Source of the DNA: Ostrinia nubilalis
Lineage: Eukaryota > Arthropoda > Insecta > Lepidoptera > Crambidae
DNA length: 64,000 nucleotides
Assembly (NCBI RefSeq): GCF_963855985.1
Contig: NC_087095.1
Span: 10,922,001-10,986,000 of the forward strand
Direction: 5' to 3'
Position 1 is the stretch's first letter, and the number at the start of each line of letters is the position of its first letter. Positions 1 to 12,900 of the stretch are shown piece after piece. The notes beneath the pieces are model-generated. The model did not search any database, had not been told where the DNA came from, and saw only the letters and a program-made list of their open reading frames with translations. The position numbers and the translations under genes were made by a program.

Positions 1-453
1 ATTATATGTGATAATTTGTAACAAATCCCCTTCTTGTCAACTTAAAACGTGCCTGAAACATCTGAAACGCGTTTGAGTTAGCTGAAAAGCGCCCTAGGCG
101 TCATATTAATTGCAGGTAGCTCCAGTTTCCCCATTTCTACACTAGTTAGGCTGTAGCTACTGTACTGTAAAACGGTAATTGAATGCAATAAAACTGTAGG
201 ACTTATTTATTTATTTTAAGGACAACGAACAAAGCCTACACCTTTGTAATATAGTGACCGAAATAAATTAAACATTATTAAAAGGCAAAATGAATTACAC
301 AAATACTCTAAAGAGTCTAACTAAACAGTTCGTTTCGGATACATAGTCCAAACTTTAGACAATAAACAAAACCCTACCTACATCAGCGACTATTTAGGGT
401 AGGTACTATACCTAATAACTGTTAAATACCTAATTGAATAAAAGTAATACTTA
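1..453. other. intergenic, nothing recognised
   Basis: AT-rich DNA downstream of hh. No gene motif or clear repeat seen by eye. Confidence 0.6.
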
Positions 454-461
454 GTTATTAA

Positions 462-874
462 TAGACATCGGATTATATGCATTTGCATTATTGCATATGC
501 AAACGCATATAATGCTATTTTTATAGCGTTATTGCATATTTTGGTACTTTTTCATTGACAGTGCTTATTTTAGTATTTATACGTGTTAGACGTGTTGTAC
601 TTCGCCGCCGTCCCCACACCAAACATCAACACATCGCCCTCGCACGCACTGCGAGAGCGCATTGAGAGCGATCCGTACCAGTGTTGCCAGTCGGGTCTTG
701 TCAGAAATTACCAGAAATATAAAAAAATGTAACCTTTTTGAATAAAAAGTGGGGGGGGGGGGGGGGGTTGCGGAGCGAAAATGAATGACCATTCCATGAA
801 GACCGAAAAGTGACCGGTCGTATAAAAACGTTCAAAAATTAAAAATTTTGATAGTGCATATAATCCGATGTCTA
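462..874. mobile_element. hAT-like MITE, 413 bp, with 20-bp TIRs and 8-bp TSD
   Basis: The ends TAGACATCGGATTATATGCA (462-481) and its exact inverse (855-874) are perfect 20-bp terminal inverted repeats. They are flanked by the 8-bp direct repeat GTTATTAA (454-461 and 875-882). An 8-bp target duplication is the hallmark of hAT transposons. The element has no transposase frame, so it is non-autonomous. It contains a run of 17 G at 751-767. Perfect ends suggest a fairly recent insertion. Confidence 0.85.
751..767 (+). repeat. homopolymer run of 17 G
   Basis: Unbroken G17 inside the hAT-like MITE. Length may be unreliable in short-read assemblies. It could form G-quadruplex structure on the plus strand. 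Confidence 0.9.
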
Positions 875-882
875 GTTATTAA

Positions 883-2314
883 ACTATCATCACACTTTTA
901 GTAGAAAGTAGGAACGCCACTCACGTCCATCGTCCATATTATGAACACGATGGATACTGCGCCCTCAGGCTAGACTCTTTCATTTATATTACCCATATAA
1001 GCCGCGGAGCACACTTATTCATTGTCCAGATTGGTCAAAAGCCTATTGTTCGAAAATATACTTATTTTTATGACCAGTAGAAATATGGTTTCAGACATGA
1101 AGCAAGAAATCATTATCATTTCAGCCACAGGACATCCACAGCTGAACATAGGTCTCCCCCAATGACCTCTACATCCCACGGTTGGTAGCGGCCTGCATCC
1201 AGCGCCTTCCTGCTACCTTTATCAGGTCGTCGGTCCACCTTGTGCAAGCAAGAAATGTAATGATTTAATTACACTAACAATTTCTTATTGAATTTTGCTG
1301 TGATATGATGTAGGTAGGTATTAGGATCTCAATGTTTCAATAAACGTTATTAAAAAACGCCTTTTAAGCAAAAGCATTATTTTAATGTAACTTACTATGT
1401 TTAGTTTTCGACAAACCCAGAGAAAAAGCCTATTAGATTAACTTTTATATTCCACGAACCGCGGCCGAAAACAGGGCTCATATTAGAATATTAAAATTGT
1501 TGTCATAAAAGCTTTTGATCCAAGAAGGTTGGTAACGTGTGTAGTAAAAATATGCCTTCTTTTACATAGTATTGTTTTTATCACCATTTCTCTAGTCTTC
1601 TTAACATTTAAGTCGCGGTATTAACAACTTTACTGAAAAATATATTAGTGCAGATAAGTAAATAGAGATTTTGTTATCTTACTCTCACTCTCTACTTTTA
1701 AATAACTTATTAGGTTAAAAGGTAATATTTCAATGATATTATTATCAAGACATGTAATTCATCTCTAACACCGTAGGTATGTAAACTAAGGAACTTTAAT
1801 CAATTTTACGGCTGTTTCAGCTTGCATGCACGCTGAAGAAACTAATTTGAGCACCGCTGATGAGTTCCAATATAGTTGCGAAGTTCAGTCCTCTGACGTC
1901 ACAGCTCACTCACACATCAACTCAAGAATAGGTACCTATATACGAGTTATGTTCAGAACTCAGATCATAGAAAGAGAATAGATATGAAGTCGCGCGTAAC
2001 TACAACGAGAACCAGTGTCCCCACATTTCCCCCACCACAGTTCCCACACACACATTCAACTGTGTAAAAACAAAGCGACTGAGAGTCTACGACAACATGT
2101 GCAACCGGCTTAAAAGTGCTGTGATTGGCCAGAAGGCGTGCCTTATGGCTAATCAATGGCCGCGTGACGTGACGCACACATAGAAAACGCTAGTGAGAGA
2201 ACAAAGATAAAATGGAGTCGACAAGATATCGATACTTTAAATCGCTAGGGGCAAGGCTCGAAACTGGTTTCACAAAATGCTTATGTATGAAAACCTTTTT
2301 ATTATTATACGTTA
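883..2314. other. intergenic, AT-rich, one LINE fragment
   Basis: Contains the RTE fragment at 1119-1246 and otherwise unique-looking DNA. No gene recognised. Confidence 0.6.
1119..1246 (-). pseudogene. RTE-clade reverse transcriptase C-terminal fragment
   Basis: The minus strand reads ARWTDDLIKVAGRRWMQAA, then TNRGM*RSLGETYVQLWMS. This is the familiar C-terminal tail of lepidopteran endonuclease/reverse transcriptases of the RTE type (RW-DD-KVAG--WM-A--R--W--LGEAYVQQW). A stop replaces the W. It is a short 5'-truncated, dead copy, related to the pieces at 16720 and 58631. Confidence 0.75.
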
Positions 2315-2511
2315 CTAGCTGACCCGGCGAACTTCGTACCGCCTTAGCGTAGAGATTTTCTTTATATTTTTTTCCGTAAAAACCTTGTACAGAGTATTAG
2401 AAAACTACAAAAAAAAAATCTGCCAAATCGGTCAAGCCGTTTTCATGTTATGTCGTGACAACGGAAAACGGGTTTCATTTTTATATATATATATAGATAT
2501 ATAGATATAGA
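2315..2511 (-). mobile_element. non-autonomous Helitron-like element, 197 bp
   Basis: On the minus strand it begins A|TCTATATC and ends GGGTCAG-CTAG|T, the A|TC...CTRR|T pattern of Helitron insertion. The same family lies at 51585-51790 in opposite orientation, sharing the CCGGCGAACTT segment beside the 3' end. Contains an AT microsatellite near its 5' end. Confidence 0.65.
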
Positions 2512-5500
2512 TTAATAACTACTATCACGCATTTACTTTTTAATTATGGCGATCTGCGTACCGCATATGTTTATCAAAAATAATGCCTATATTAGGCTTT
2601 CAACTAGCTCTTATAGTAATTACATAGTTGACAGTTACTAATTACTTCTACTGTTATTATTTTTTTTGTAAAATCTTATAATCGCAAGTGACACATCATT
2701 TTTTTATTTAAAATTACAAAATGGAAAATTATAATTTACTTCTATTTATCGATAATAGGAAACCGCATTAGAACACGAGCACGGCACTATGTTACGACCG
2801 GCACATGCGGCCGTACTGTGTATTTTCACACGACAGTGGATATCGGAAGAAATTAAATACATTGCGCAGTAGTTGAGCATGACATAAAGTGGTTGCTAAC
2901 TAAATCGTCAATGTACAAGTGTGTTAGAATTTTTATCACCACTGATTTCGATATCGCAGTAACTGTTACGGCACTGAATTCGTTCGTAAAAATGTTTAGT
3001 TTTTTTTATTTATAAGCAAAATACTAATGGATTTGCAATACTTACATGTAGTAAATGACTCCATTGTTCCTGTAGTTCTTCGTTTCACTTGTATTATTGC
3101 ACGTAACGACGCATTATCCAAAATATCGGAGAACATTTCCTTAGTACGACTGAATCGCGACTAACCTAGCTACGCGGCCGATGTTCGTTTCTGGGCATAT
3201 CGCGGAGACACGCGCCACGCCCCCGTTTCACATCTATTCCCTTCTATGATCTGAGGTTCAGAAGCATTTCAACTTTTGATTGCATTTCACAAACTCTACA
3301 GGTTGCCTTTTATTATGATGAACTAAAACAATATAACAATTTGGTTCAATCAGCTTGAGTAAGTAATAAAACTGAAATCAGTCGCTCCGTTTTTGATTTA
3401 ATTAATAAATTCTTGCCCTTTTGAAGCGGCCAGTGCAAAGCTTTATAAAATAATTCTCTGTTACCAAGTTACGAATTCTCAAGACTTGAGTAAAATCTGA
3501 AATGTTTATAAAACAAATAGGAACATAATGTTATTTATTTATTTATAGGTACAACAACAGAATACAATCTCAAATGTTATGTCATAAGAAGTTATGATTT
3601 ATGCTTTGTCATTAGGTATTTCTAAAAAATTACCTACAAATAACTTCCCCGTAATATGACTACAAAATATTTAATGAAGATCCTCTCTGCATTTCAGACA
3701 CAAGGGCCGTGACTTTATCACGCATACCAGCCAACAATTCAATCTAGCTAAAACAAACAAGTTCGTTACTTAATATTACATACTTTAGAGAAATAATAAC
3801 AGAGTTATTTTCCCTAAGCGCTGGGTACACACTTGACCACTGCACAAACAGCGGAATATCGCTCTATGTTTGCGGACAATTCAACTGAGACTGAAAATTA
3901 AATTTCCAGCGTACTTAATATTACGTCGGCACTACGACTAAGTTAATTAACAGTCCTCTCTGCGCCTGTATTTGAACATACGTTACCACATGCATTTTGT
4001 ACATTGAAATATTATAAAGTTTTCAGTTTGTATTAATTTGAAACATTCGGCTGTTAGTATACGGCAATTTACACACTAATAACCATACACGTGCTTAATA
4101 ATAATGCTAATAAGTTAAGACATTGAACCAATAAGGTAGGTATCTAATATTATATGAATTTACAAAGTTCAAGCCCGCGGCTTTGACTGCATGGAATTAG
4201 GTCGTCGTAGAAAATTTAATCTGCATCGCGCGATCAAAATCTCCGTCATAAATTGTAAAATGGGCTTTTAATTTCATTAAAAGTATAGATAGGTATCTCT
4301 AGAACTCTACCTACATAACCTGGAATTTGATGGAAACTTTCGCACAAATATATTGGAGTAAGTATAAATATACCCTACCAGTATGCCTTAGTTCCGTAAA
4401 TGGACTAGCAAAACTGACTCTATTCACTTATTGTGATGCACAATTGTAGTGCCGGTCTTAAATCAATTTAGATGCAAGGATTGCGAATTCGAGTATAATG
4501 CTCGCCTCAACTACAACTACCGTATAATGTAAGTACATTGCTACGAGCTCTGCGGTATTGCAATATTGCAAGCGTCTTTCAGGTAACTTTCAGCTCATTT
4601 GAACTTGGTGAATAGGTTGTGAGTATATCGTACTTATACATTGCTTTACAAGATATTGTAGAACTGTTTAATGATCTTATACGTTATGGTTTTTGTTCAA
4701 TTTATTTATGTATAATATATTTATTTTTATTTATTTATTCATAATTTACTTATTGACGTCATCTTCCTTTTATAAATATAAAGGGACTGCTTAGTTAATG
4801 TTGTTAACGAAGTCGAAATTGGATATCTCTTCAAGATATTTAATAATGAACGCTGAAAATGTTTTGGCTATTTCTTAGCAGATGTCCATTAAAATAAGTA
4901 CATAATCAGAAGTCGTCAACACTTGTAGGTACCGCACATTCCAAACTAATTACTAAGTAAAATATTTGTTATATGAAATTGAATAAAAATATGTTAATTA
5001 TAATGCAAGCGTCATTAGTGATTCATCAGTCATCATAGTATAACGTATAATATGTTAATATCACTAATATTTGATGGCTTACTAATCGAAGAAGAATGCT
5101 TTTGTAAATTATTTATCTACAAATTAATTATTACATATTTTGCTGGCTCTACACGTGTGGAGTATGGTTTGAACTAGCTACTTTAACGTATTGTATTCCT
5201 TCAGTACTTAATATTCTAGCAAGGACGAATGTGTAGATTTTTTCAGTATTTTTGTTATAAGAGTAGGTACAAAGCAAAGAATGGAAAACCGTCAATTTGT
5301 ATGGAAACGTCACACCACACTCTCGGTCACCCCGAACTCACACCCATCTTTGTGCCAAAAGCTTTTCTACAGCTATTTACTTTTCGGGATCATATTCATA
5401 AACCCTCTCAACTTAGAGATTTGGTTTAAGATTACATTTCGAAGCGTAAAGCGAAATTTTCACTCTGGTAAAATAAATAACGAAAATGAAACTTGGATCT

Positions 5501-8199
5501 TCTTTCAATTAGAAGCGGTAGGTACTTATTGTAAAACTAATATCTCTCTAAAATAGTAATCAGTATTCAAGTGTTATTGTTTTTGTCCAAAAAATTTATA
5601 TTTATTTATTTTGAGGTTGCTAATGAAATTACATAAGTCCCTGCCAGTGTGTTTACCTATGTCTCATCTACTTAGTGACATCAGGTTAATAGGTAAATTG
5701 GTATTTTGTTGTAAATAATAAATAATACAATGTTGTATTAATGAAATATCTCACTCTTTTGAATCTATCACGTTTGCTGGCTGTAACAGAATGTGGCTTA
5801 TAAAGCTACCGCACTTCGCAATACGAATGTGCTTCGAAAGCTTTGAGCAAACGAACGTGCTTGAATCTTGATCGATCTCTTTCCATTTTATATACCATGT
5901 TATGTTACTATTTACTCTAGGGTGGTTTTATTTTATGATTTTTTTTACTAAATGAATTTCAATTTAACCAAAGCTAAAGAATCTACAACTTCTAATTAAG
6001 CCTAATAAGTTAACTGAAACTCGATTCAACCATAATCCAGAAACTACGAGCCTCTGGACGTATGACTGACACACAAGGCATGAACTTTGTTATTAATGTG
6101 GGTATACTATCAATATATTTTATTATGAAACTTATGTGGATTAAATGGAATGTGAGTTATACCAGTTATACGAAACACGAGAACACAATATACCTAAGTA
6201 GGTACAAATGCAAATGTGCTATCGTCATCGGTTTATAGACGAACTCAGAAATAGGTTTATGTTGTTTGAAATCCACATAATTGCGTTATCTGCTGGAAGG
6301 AAAACAAATCTCTTATCGGTCTCGTTGAAGCATAACAGACATTCGCAGCCGTGTAAGATAAAGTGTCGAGATAATTGCATTTACCAACCACCCGCAATTC
6401 CAGACGCGATGGCTCTCACCACAAACTGTTAGTACGTCTCGCGCGAGTGCCGGGAATCGATTAATTTTATCACGCACAGACGGCACATCAAGCTTAGCCC
6501 AGCGACATCTTATTTACGTGTAATAAGAGCGATTTTGCGACAGAAATGCACAGTCCGAGGTGCGGTTGCTGTACCCACAGCACTATTTGTCAGCAAAGTG
6601 TGTTTACCTACTAAAGATTTAATCTGTACATTTTACGACTCCTAATGGAAGTTGGGCACTGCGAAATTCAATTCTAATTAGAAAAATAAATTGGAATTGA
6701 ATTTATGAAGTAGGTACGTAATATAAAAAGAATAAGAACTAACTACATTTTCAACTTTTTCGTTGATCTTTGATAGCCATTTTTTATTGTCACAATACGA
6801 AAAAATCCTGAAGCTTTATTTGGTAGATTTGCAAAAAAGTAACAATAGATATCACGACTTATATTCTTCGAAAGAAAAGTTTGCAAATAGAAAAGCGGGT
6901 TGCTGAAAATTGGTAGTTTCAAACTTATTTAGATAGAAAATCCCGAACAGAAAAAGCATGGGAGTAAATAAGACTCTGAATCTGATAACTTTAGCAGGAA
7001 AACCTTTTATCGGCTGTTATTGCCGATGGAACTTCTACCGAAAATATCCTCCGACGTTATTAAGAAAGATTTATTTGGCTTAAAATAAACGTAGAGAAAA
7101 TATCAAAGAGGAAATCAAACATTACATTATTAGTATTCGTAGAACATGCCTAATTCAATGGGATTGAGAGGAGAGTGGATGAAAGTAAATTGATTTTGCA
7201 TGCATTTGCTTGGTTGTTTTTAATAAAAAAACAGTAGTAGGTATCACGTATTACAAAATGTTGACCACTGAATGAAACTGCATCTGAAAATTACTTTATT
7301 TTTCTATGTTATTTCTCTATCTATGTAACTAAGAAAGAACCGAAATTGCAATTTCCTCTTCAAAACACTTTACTTAATTAAACAATCAAACTAAATTCCG
7401 TTTTGATAAGAAACCCAAGAACTGGACTTTCGAGATTTCATTAAAACTTACCCAGACTTGCTGACATTGTTTTATTCTGAAATCCATATTTCAGCACTTT
7501 GCTTAAATCTAGACAAAGGATAATATTTTCACTTTTCTGGTAACATTAATTGAATGGATAATTTTGAGTAAAACATATTTTCATAAAAAATATTTTAGTA
7601 TTTAATTTATTGTCAAATAAATAGGTCAATAATTTATGGTTTAATGGTGTATTTTTATTTCGAAAAATAAGAGGTAAATTAAATAAAACTTTTCAGTTCA
7701 AGGTAAATTACCTCAATTATTTACTAAGAACTACCTAGCACTTTTTCATGCCACCATCAAAGTCTTAAGGCAATAAAATACTTGTCTTGAAATACAATTC
7801 GTTACGTTCATAAATAAATAAGGAATTTTCTGTAAACCCGATAAAAGTCCAATTAGAATGTTCAAAGTCCAAAGTCTCTAATTTCTAATGCATTCCTAAC
7901 ATTTGGCTTACTTTTAATTACCTGGAAAGTTAAATTATGTTCACGGGTACACAAAGCTGTGTTTGTTCCGATTTCATTAGAGGCGCTTTGTAATAATCGG
8001 GGTCTCGAGAAATTAACCAGTCGGAAAATGAGGTAGAGCAATAATAAAAAGCCATTTCATTTCTTCCACTCTACATTTTTAAAGAAGTCATTAATTTTTC
8101 CCAGGAAGTCGAGTCCGTTTATAATCCGAGTCACTTTTAATATTGATAGGTACTTAATTTTTCGCTACCTTTACAGGCTGTTAGTAGGTACAAGGTGTA
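2512..8199. other. long AT-rich intergenic stretch, no gene seen
   Basis: About 5.7 kb without recognisable coding or repeat family. The small open frames (about 5.23-5.56 and 6.21-6.43 kb) lack motifs and fit chance. Confidence 0.55.
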
Positions 8200-9276
8200 T
8201 ACAGTGTGAGTCACGTTAAAGTGTACATATGAAAATAGATGAAACTAGACTTATTTTTATCGACAAAAAAGTGGTCAAAAAATTTTTGAGATTTTTTTTT
8301 TATTTTTTATAGAATTTTTTTTCTTCCAATTACTTATTGTAAAGAAAACGTAATAACTTTTAAACTAAGCGGTATATCCTGATAAAATAAAAACAGTAAT
8401 AATGCTAAATAACAGGCAATACTAAAAAAATACATACAATACACAAAAAATGCCAACAAATAATAAAAAATGATACTTTTTGAAAAAAATCTGCTTAAAA
8501 ATTCGTGTTTTTTTGGTTATTTGATCAATTTCTCCGAAAAATGCCCCTTTAACAGGTGGTTTTTATTGTTTTGTATTATTCTCTATTGTATTACCTTTGT
8601 AAAACCAAAAATTGCATGTCTCTATCCCTATCACAACATTTGCTATGATCGTTTGAACTAAGCCTCTACGGGCGCGCCATTCAACGCTTCGTTAACAACG
8701 AAACTGAAAATGGCTCTAGATTTGTAATTTTGATAAAGACAAGTTAGATTTCAAGTAAAAACAAAAGATTTCGAAGTAAAATAAGCATTTTAGTTAAAAT
8801 TAAAATTGTCCCTACCTGTAGAGGAGAATAATGTTGTGGTAGGCCTTTGTTCAAACTATCATAGCAAATGTTGTGATAGGGATAGAGACATGCAATTTTT
8901 GGTTTTACAAAGGTAATACGATAGAGAATAATACACAACAATAAAAACCACCTGTTATAGGGGCATTTTTTGGAGAAATTTATCAAATAACCAAAAAAAC
9001 ACGAATTTTTAAGCAGATTTTTTTCAAAAAGTGTCATTTTTTATTACTTGTTGGCATTTTTTGTGTATTGTATGTATTTTTTTAATATCGCCTGTTATTT
9101 AACATTATTACTGTTTTTATTTTATCAGGATATACCGCTTAGTTTAAAAGTTATTACGTTTTCTTTACAATAAGTAATTGGAAAAAAAAATATTCTATAA
9201 AAAATTAAAAAAAAATCTCAAAAAATTTTTGACCTCTTTTTTGTCGATAAAAATAGGTCTAGTTTCATCTATTTTC

Positions 9277-9709
9277 AACCGACTTCAAAAAAAAGGAGGA
9301 GGTTCTCAATTCGACCCGTATGTTTTTTTTTTTTTTTTTTTTTCTATGTTTGTTACGCGATAACTCCGCCAATTATGAACCGATTTGAACAAATCTTTTT
9401 TCGGCGTATAGGTAATACCTCAAGGGTGGTCCCATTTAAATTTAATAATAGAAAAAACAACCCCCAAGGGTGGAAAATTGGGGATGAACTTTTTTATACG
9501 CAATATCTCCGCCGATTATAAATCAATTTGAACGATTATTTTTTTGTTGAATAGGTATTATCAAAAGGGTGGTTTCATGCGAATTTGAAGAAAATATTTC
9601 ACCCCCAAGGGTGGAAAATTGGGGATGAACTTTTTTATACGGAATTTTTAGTTTTTTTTTGTGTTCACGCATTTGAAGTCGGTTTTATTTTTTAAAAAAG
9701 TTAATTATC
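9277..9709. mobile_element. unclassified repeat inserted in the right arm of the foldback element
   Basis: Comparison with the left arm shows about 433 extra bases here. The insert has inverted ends AACCGACTTCAAA (9277-9289) and TTTGAAGTCGGTT (9672-9684), followed by about 25 AT-rich bases. Inside are two tandem units of about 143 bp (9355-9497 and 9498-9640) sharing CCCCCAAGGGTGGAAAATTG, and a run of T. The CCGACTTCAAAAAA motif is widespread in lepidopteran genomes as I recall them; I cannot place its class. Confidence 0.7.
9355..9640 (+). repeat. two tandem units of about 143 bp
   Basis: Both units carry a CTCCGCC start, an AATTTGAA-like or GATTTGAAC middle, a GGGTGGT motif, and end with AAGGGTGGAAAATTGGGGAT followed by ACTTTTTTATACG. 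Divergence between units is clear, so the duplication is not recent. Confidence 0.75.
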
Positions 9710-9751
9710 ATATGTACACTTTAACGTGACTCACACTGTATGTATTTTTAA

Positions 9752-9979
9752 TCTAGATACTAATATTATAGAGTTGAGTAGAGTATAAGAGTTTGTTTGC
9801 TTGAATGCGCGAATCATCTAACGAGCTAATCGCGCTAAAAATATTTTTGTGTTGGATATCCCATTTATTGGGGAAAGTTTTAAGCTACACCCTGCACTCC
9901 TACAGACAATAGGGGCGGAGCAGTAAAAAAAATATTATTCAAACTATTTTCACGCATACGAAGTCCCGGGCACAGCTAC
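9752..9979 (+). mobile_element. degenerate Helitron-like repeat
   Basis: Begins A|TCTAGATACTAATATTATAG and ends GGGCACAGCTAC|T, a decayed form of the TC...CTAG pattern. It includes the segment TTGGATATCCCATTTATTGG and the GGGGCGGAGCA motif seen in a common lepidopteran repeat. It lies only 13 bp from the foldback element. Confidence 0.5.
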
Positions 9980-12900
9980 TTGATTTGATAAAGTAAAAGA
10001 CCTATAATTGCTTGAATAACTACTCGTAGTACGTACTGCGTTAACATTACTACCCTCGAGAGGTGAAATGCATTGAACGTTAATTTACTTTCCTGGAGTG
10101 CAATCGATGTATAACAGCAGACACGTATCAATTAGATAGTGGTTACGAGATAAAAGCTAGATAGCATTTGTCAGTGTGGCAAATATTGGATTTTGCTTCG
10201 ATAAGTAAAATAATTTTGGCAGACAATGCATGGATTAGTTATCAGCATACCTACTACCTACGTGTGTAGCGTGTACACACGATATCGTATTACAATTTGC
10301 GAATATAGATCTGTTGGTTGCGTAAAGATTAAATAACCCACTTGGGGGATTTGGATAAAGATTTATTGCTTTCACATCTTCTGTTTGTTTATTTTTCCTG
10401 ATCAAATAATCCTATCACATTATTAAATGTGTGTATTTGTGAAGTCAAAATGACATGCAAATCCGAAATAAATGCGAATTGAACGGCTAGCAGAGTAATT
10501 TTTGAAATATCACGATTAAAATCCTACGCCAACCCAAAAATATTTTGAGTGGGTAATTTAAGTTTTCAAAGGCATTCCAGGAATTTCAGAAGTTTACATC
10601 ATCTCGGATTGTTTTCAAAGTATTAATAAAGTTTCAAGTTGCTTAAGGGGGAAATCCAATAGAAAGTAGATCAATGAGTGAGTAAAAATAAGAATGAGAG
10701 TTTGTAAAATGATTTATAAACGTTGCAAGACGTCAGAAATGATCCTTTTGAGATGCAGTGAAACTATGTTAGCACGTAATCTAGTTATTTTCTACGGAAA
10801 GTTTGCTCACGACACAGTTCGTGTTGACAGGGATAATGTGAATAGTTGAGTGGTGCCGACGTTTTTAAGGTAAAAGTATAAAATTATGATTCTAATAAAA
10901 GTACCTAGTTCGGAGATGAATTTCAATATTGAGATAGAGAGAGACCCATTTGATTACTTGTATACATTTTAGAAACCGATCACCCTAAACACACAATCTA
11001 CTTGAGTTGGGATCAAGTCAATTATAATGTCAGATAATTGGCAGGCATAAGCATGAATGGGTGAGTGAAATTGAAACCTCACTCTCATGGTTCATTGCAT
11101 AAAACTAGACAATGGCTACCCGAGCTCTAACGAACTCTTTGATCTGATGCAGAGCACATTATTTCGGTATACAAACACGGCTCCCAGAACACGTAGTTTC
11201 ATCATAACCTCGTATAAATCACACTCACGTACGCCTAACCTACTGAATTATGATACAGTATGATAATATGTTAACAGCGTACCGAATTCCAGATGGATTT
11301 ATGATTAGGCCAACATGTAGTATACTCAGAGAAAATTAAAGGCCAAGCCAAAACACACAAAACTTCTTTAGCGAGACTCTACTTTTATTTAAGTAGCAAA
11401 CCTTTGTAGGTTGTAGGACGTATGAAACTCAACCCAGTTCTTATCACAGTTGATTATCAGCAAAATAAATTTTCATGAAACTGATTTCAAATTCGTCGGG
11501 TTATTTTTGATTTTCATATGAAGTGTGAACATTTTAAACTTTTTTTTTCTATCTAATAAAATAAGGTGACACCGTGTCTATTTTATTTTTCAAACAGTTT
11601 GATAATTGGTTTTCCAAAGAAGCTCGAAGTTGCGCTATTGTACAGTACCGTGTGCGCGGCACACTTGGGCAAAATTGATAAGTAGGTATTTGCCGAACTT
11701 TTACTAATTTAAAACTTTATTGAAAACTGCCTCGCACGGCTTGCTGAATTCGTAATAAGGATAACGTTAAGTATGAGCATATGACACAAGAAATAATAGT
11801 ACCTATGTTTTGGATATTACCTACATGACTTATTGATGGTAATGCGATGATGATTATTCAGAGCGTTTCTTTACAATGTGATCTCAAATTAGTATCACAA
11901 ATAAGGAACCAAGATGTAAGTTAGTAGGGGAAGTTACAGAGGCACCTATACGAGTCATTACTATTATTGTAGGCCCATTACATATGGTCGTCATTTTCAC
12001 ATAGCAACCTGTAAAGCGTTTGGAAAAAATCTAAATTTGTCTGGTGCTAAAATTTAAATCTATTTCCGTACCACAGCCCCAGGCGACCTTTTGCAAAAAA
12101 GGGTACATCCCTATTCGCATTCAATCACCGGCACCTTTGATGTGGAATCAGGATTTTTATCTACAAATTTTATTTCAGCTGTATAAAAGATCTTTGGAAC
12201 TACGAAAGGAATATCACAAAATATTCCTTTGAGGCCAAAACTTTGTTAACTTGAAAAGACGATATTACCAGCGTTATTGTATTTGACTAAAGAAATAAGA
12301 TCAAACTTACCTCATTTTGGGAAGGATATTTTTCCAGCACTCATAAATCCTGTGGTGTGAAAACTAATGACTCCTTGATTGAATTGGGACTAGAGGGAAG
12401 TAACTTCTATTATCCCGATAGTGGAGATAAATTATTTAGGCGCCTCTTCACAAAATGTTATTACATTAAAGTTATGATCTCAAATAGTCCAACCTTGCAA
12501 TATATTAATGTCACTGTTACTCGTACTTATAAAAATCCTTGTGTTTGTTCTGCTAACTCAGAATGCATTATCCTCACTTTTTCCAATTGATACAATTTAT
12601 CCTAGATTTATTAAAGACGTCTGTTTTGAACTACGGTTCGAGTAACGTCTGCCCTCACTGAAGTCTACAATAATACTGATTCAGCACATAAACCATAGCC
12701 ATTACTCTGCCGCTCGTAGCGGAAACTTCGTAGCGGCGACATCTCTGCGATCCATTTTCCATTTCCGCGTAGATACCGCGCCGTGTCGTAGAGGTGACTA
12801 CGTTACCTGCATTGGAAGGGTCACAAAAAAATATACTCTCAACGTTCCATAAAAATTAAATGGAGGAAACAATAGAAGTAAAGGACGCATAAACCAGATA

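Larger units (their letters stand above)
8202..9738. mobile_element. long inverted-arm (foldback) element with TA target site
   Basis: The ends CAGTGTGAGTCACGTTAAAG (from 8202) and its inverse (to 9738) are flanked by TA on both sides, suggesting a Tc1/mariner-type TA target. The inverted arms are far longer than usual: 8202-8661 pairs with about 8846-9276 plus 9710-9738, leaving a central spacer of about 184 bp (8662-8845). The two arms encode nearly the same chance peptide on opposite strands (FEKNLLKNSCFFGYLINF), which is the signature of the inverted duplication, not of two genes. The right arm is interrupted by another repeat at 9277-9709. No transposase is present. Confidence 0.8.

Noticed and set aside
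8470..9037. Two similar open frames on opposite strands (63 and 97 codons) that might be a gene pair
   Set aside because: They are the same DNA seen in the two inverted arms of a foldback element; no start context or family motif.
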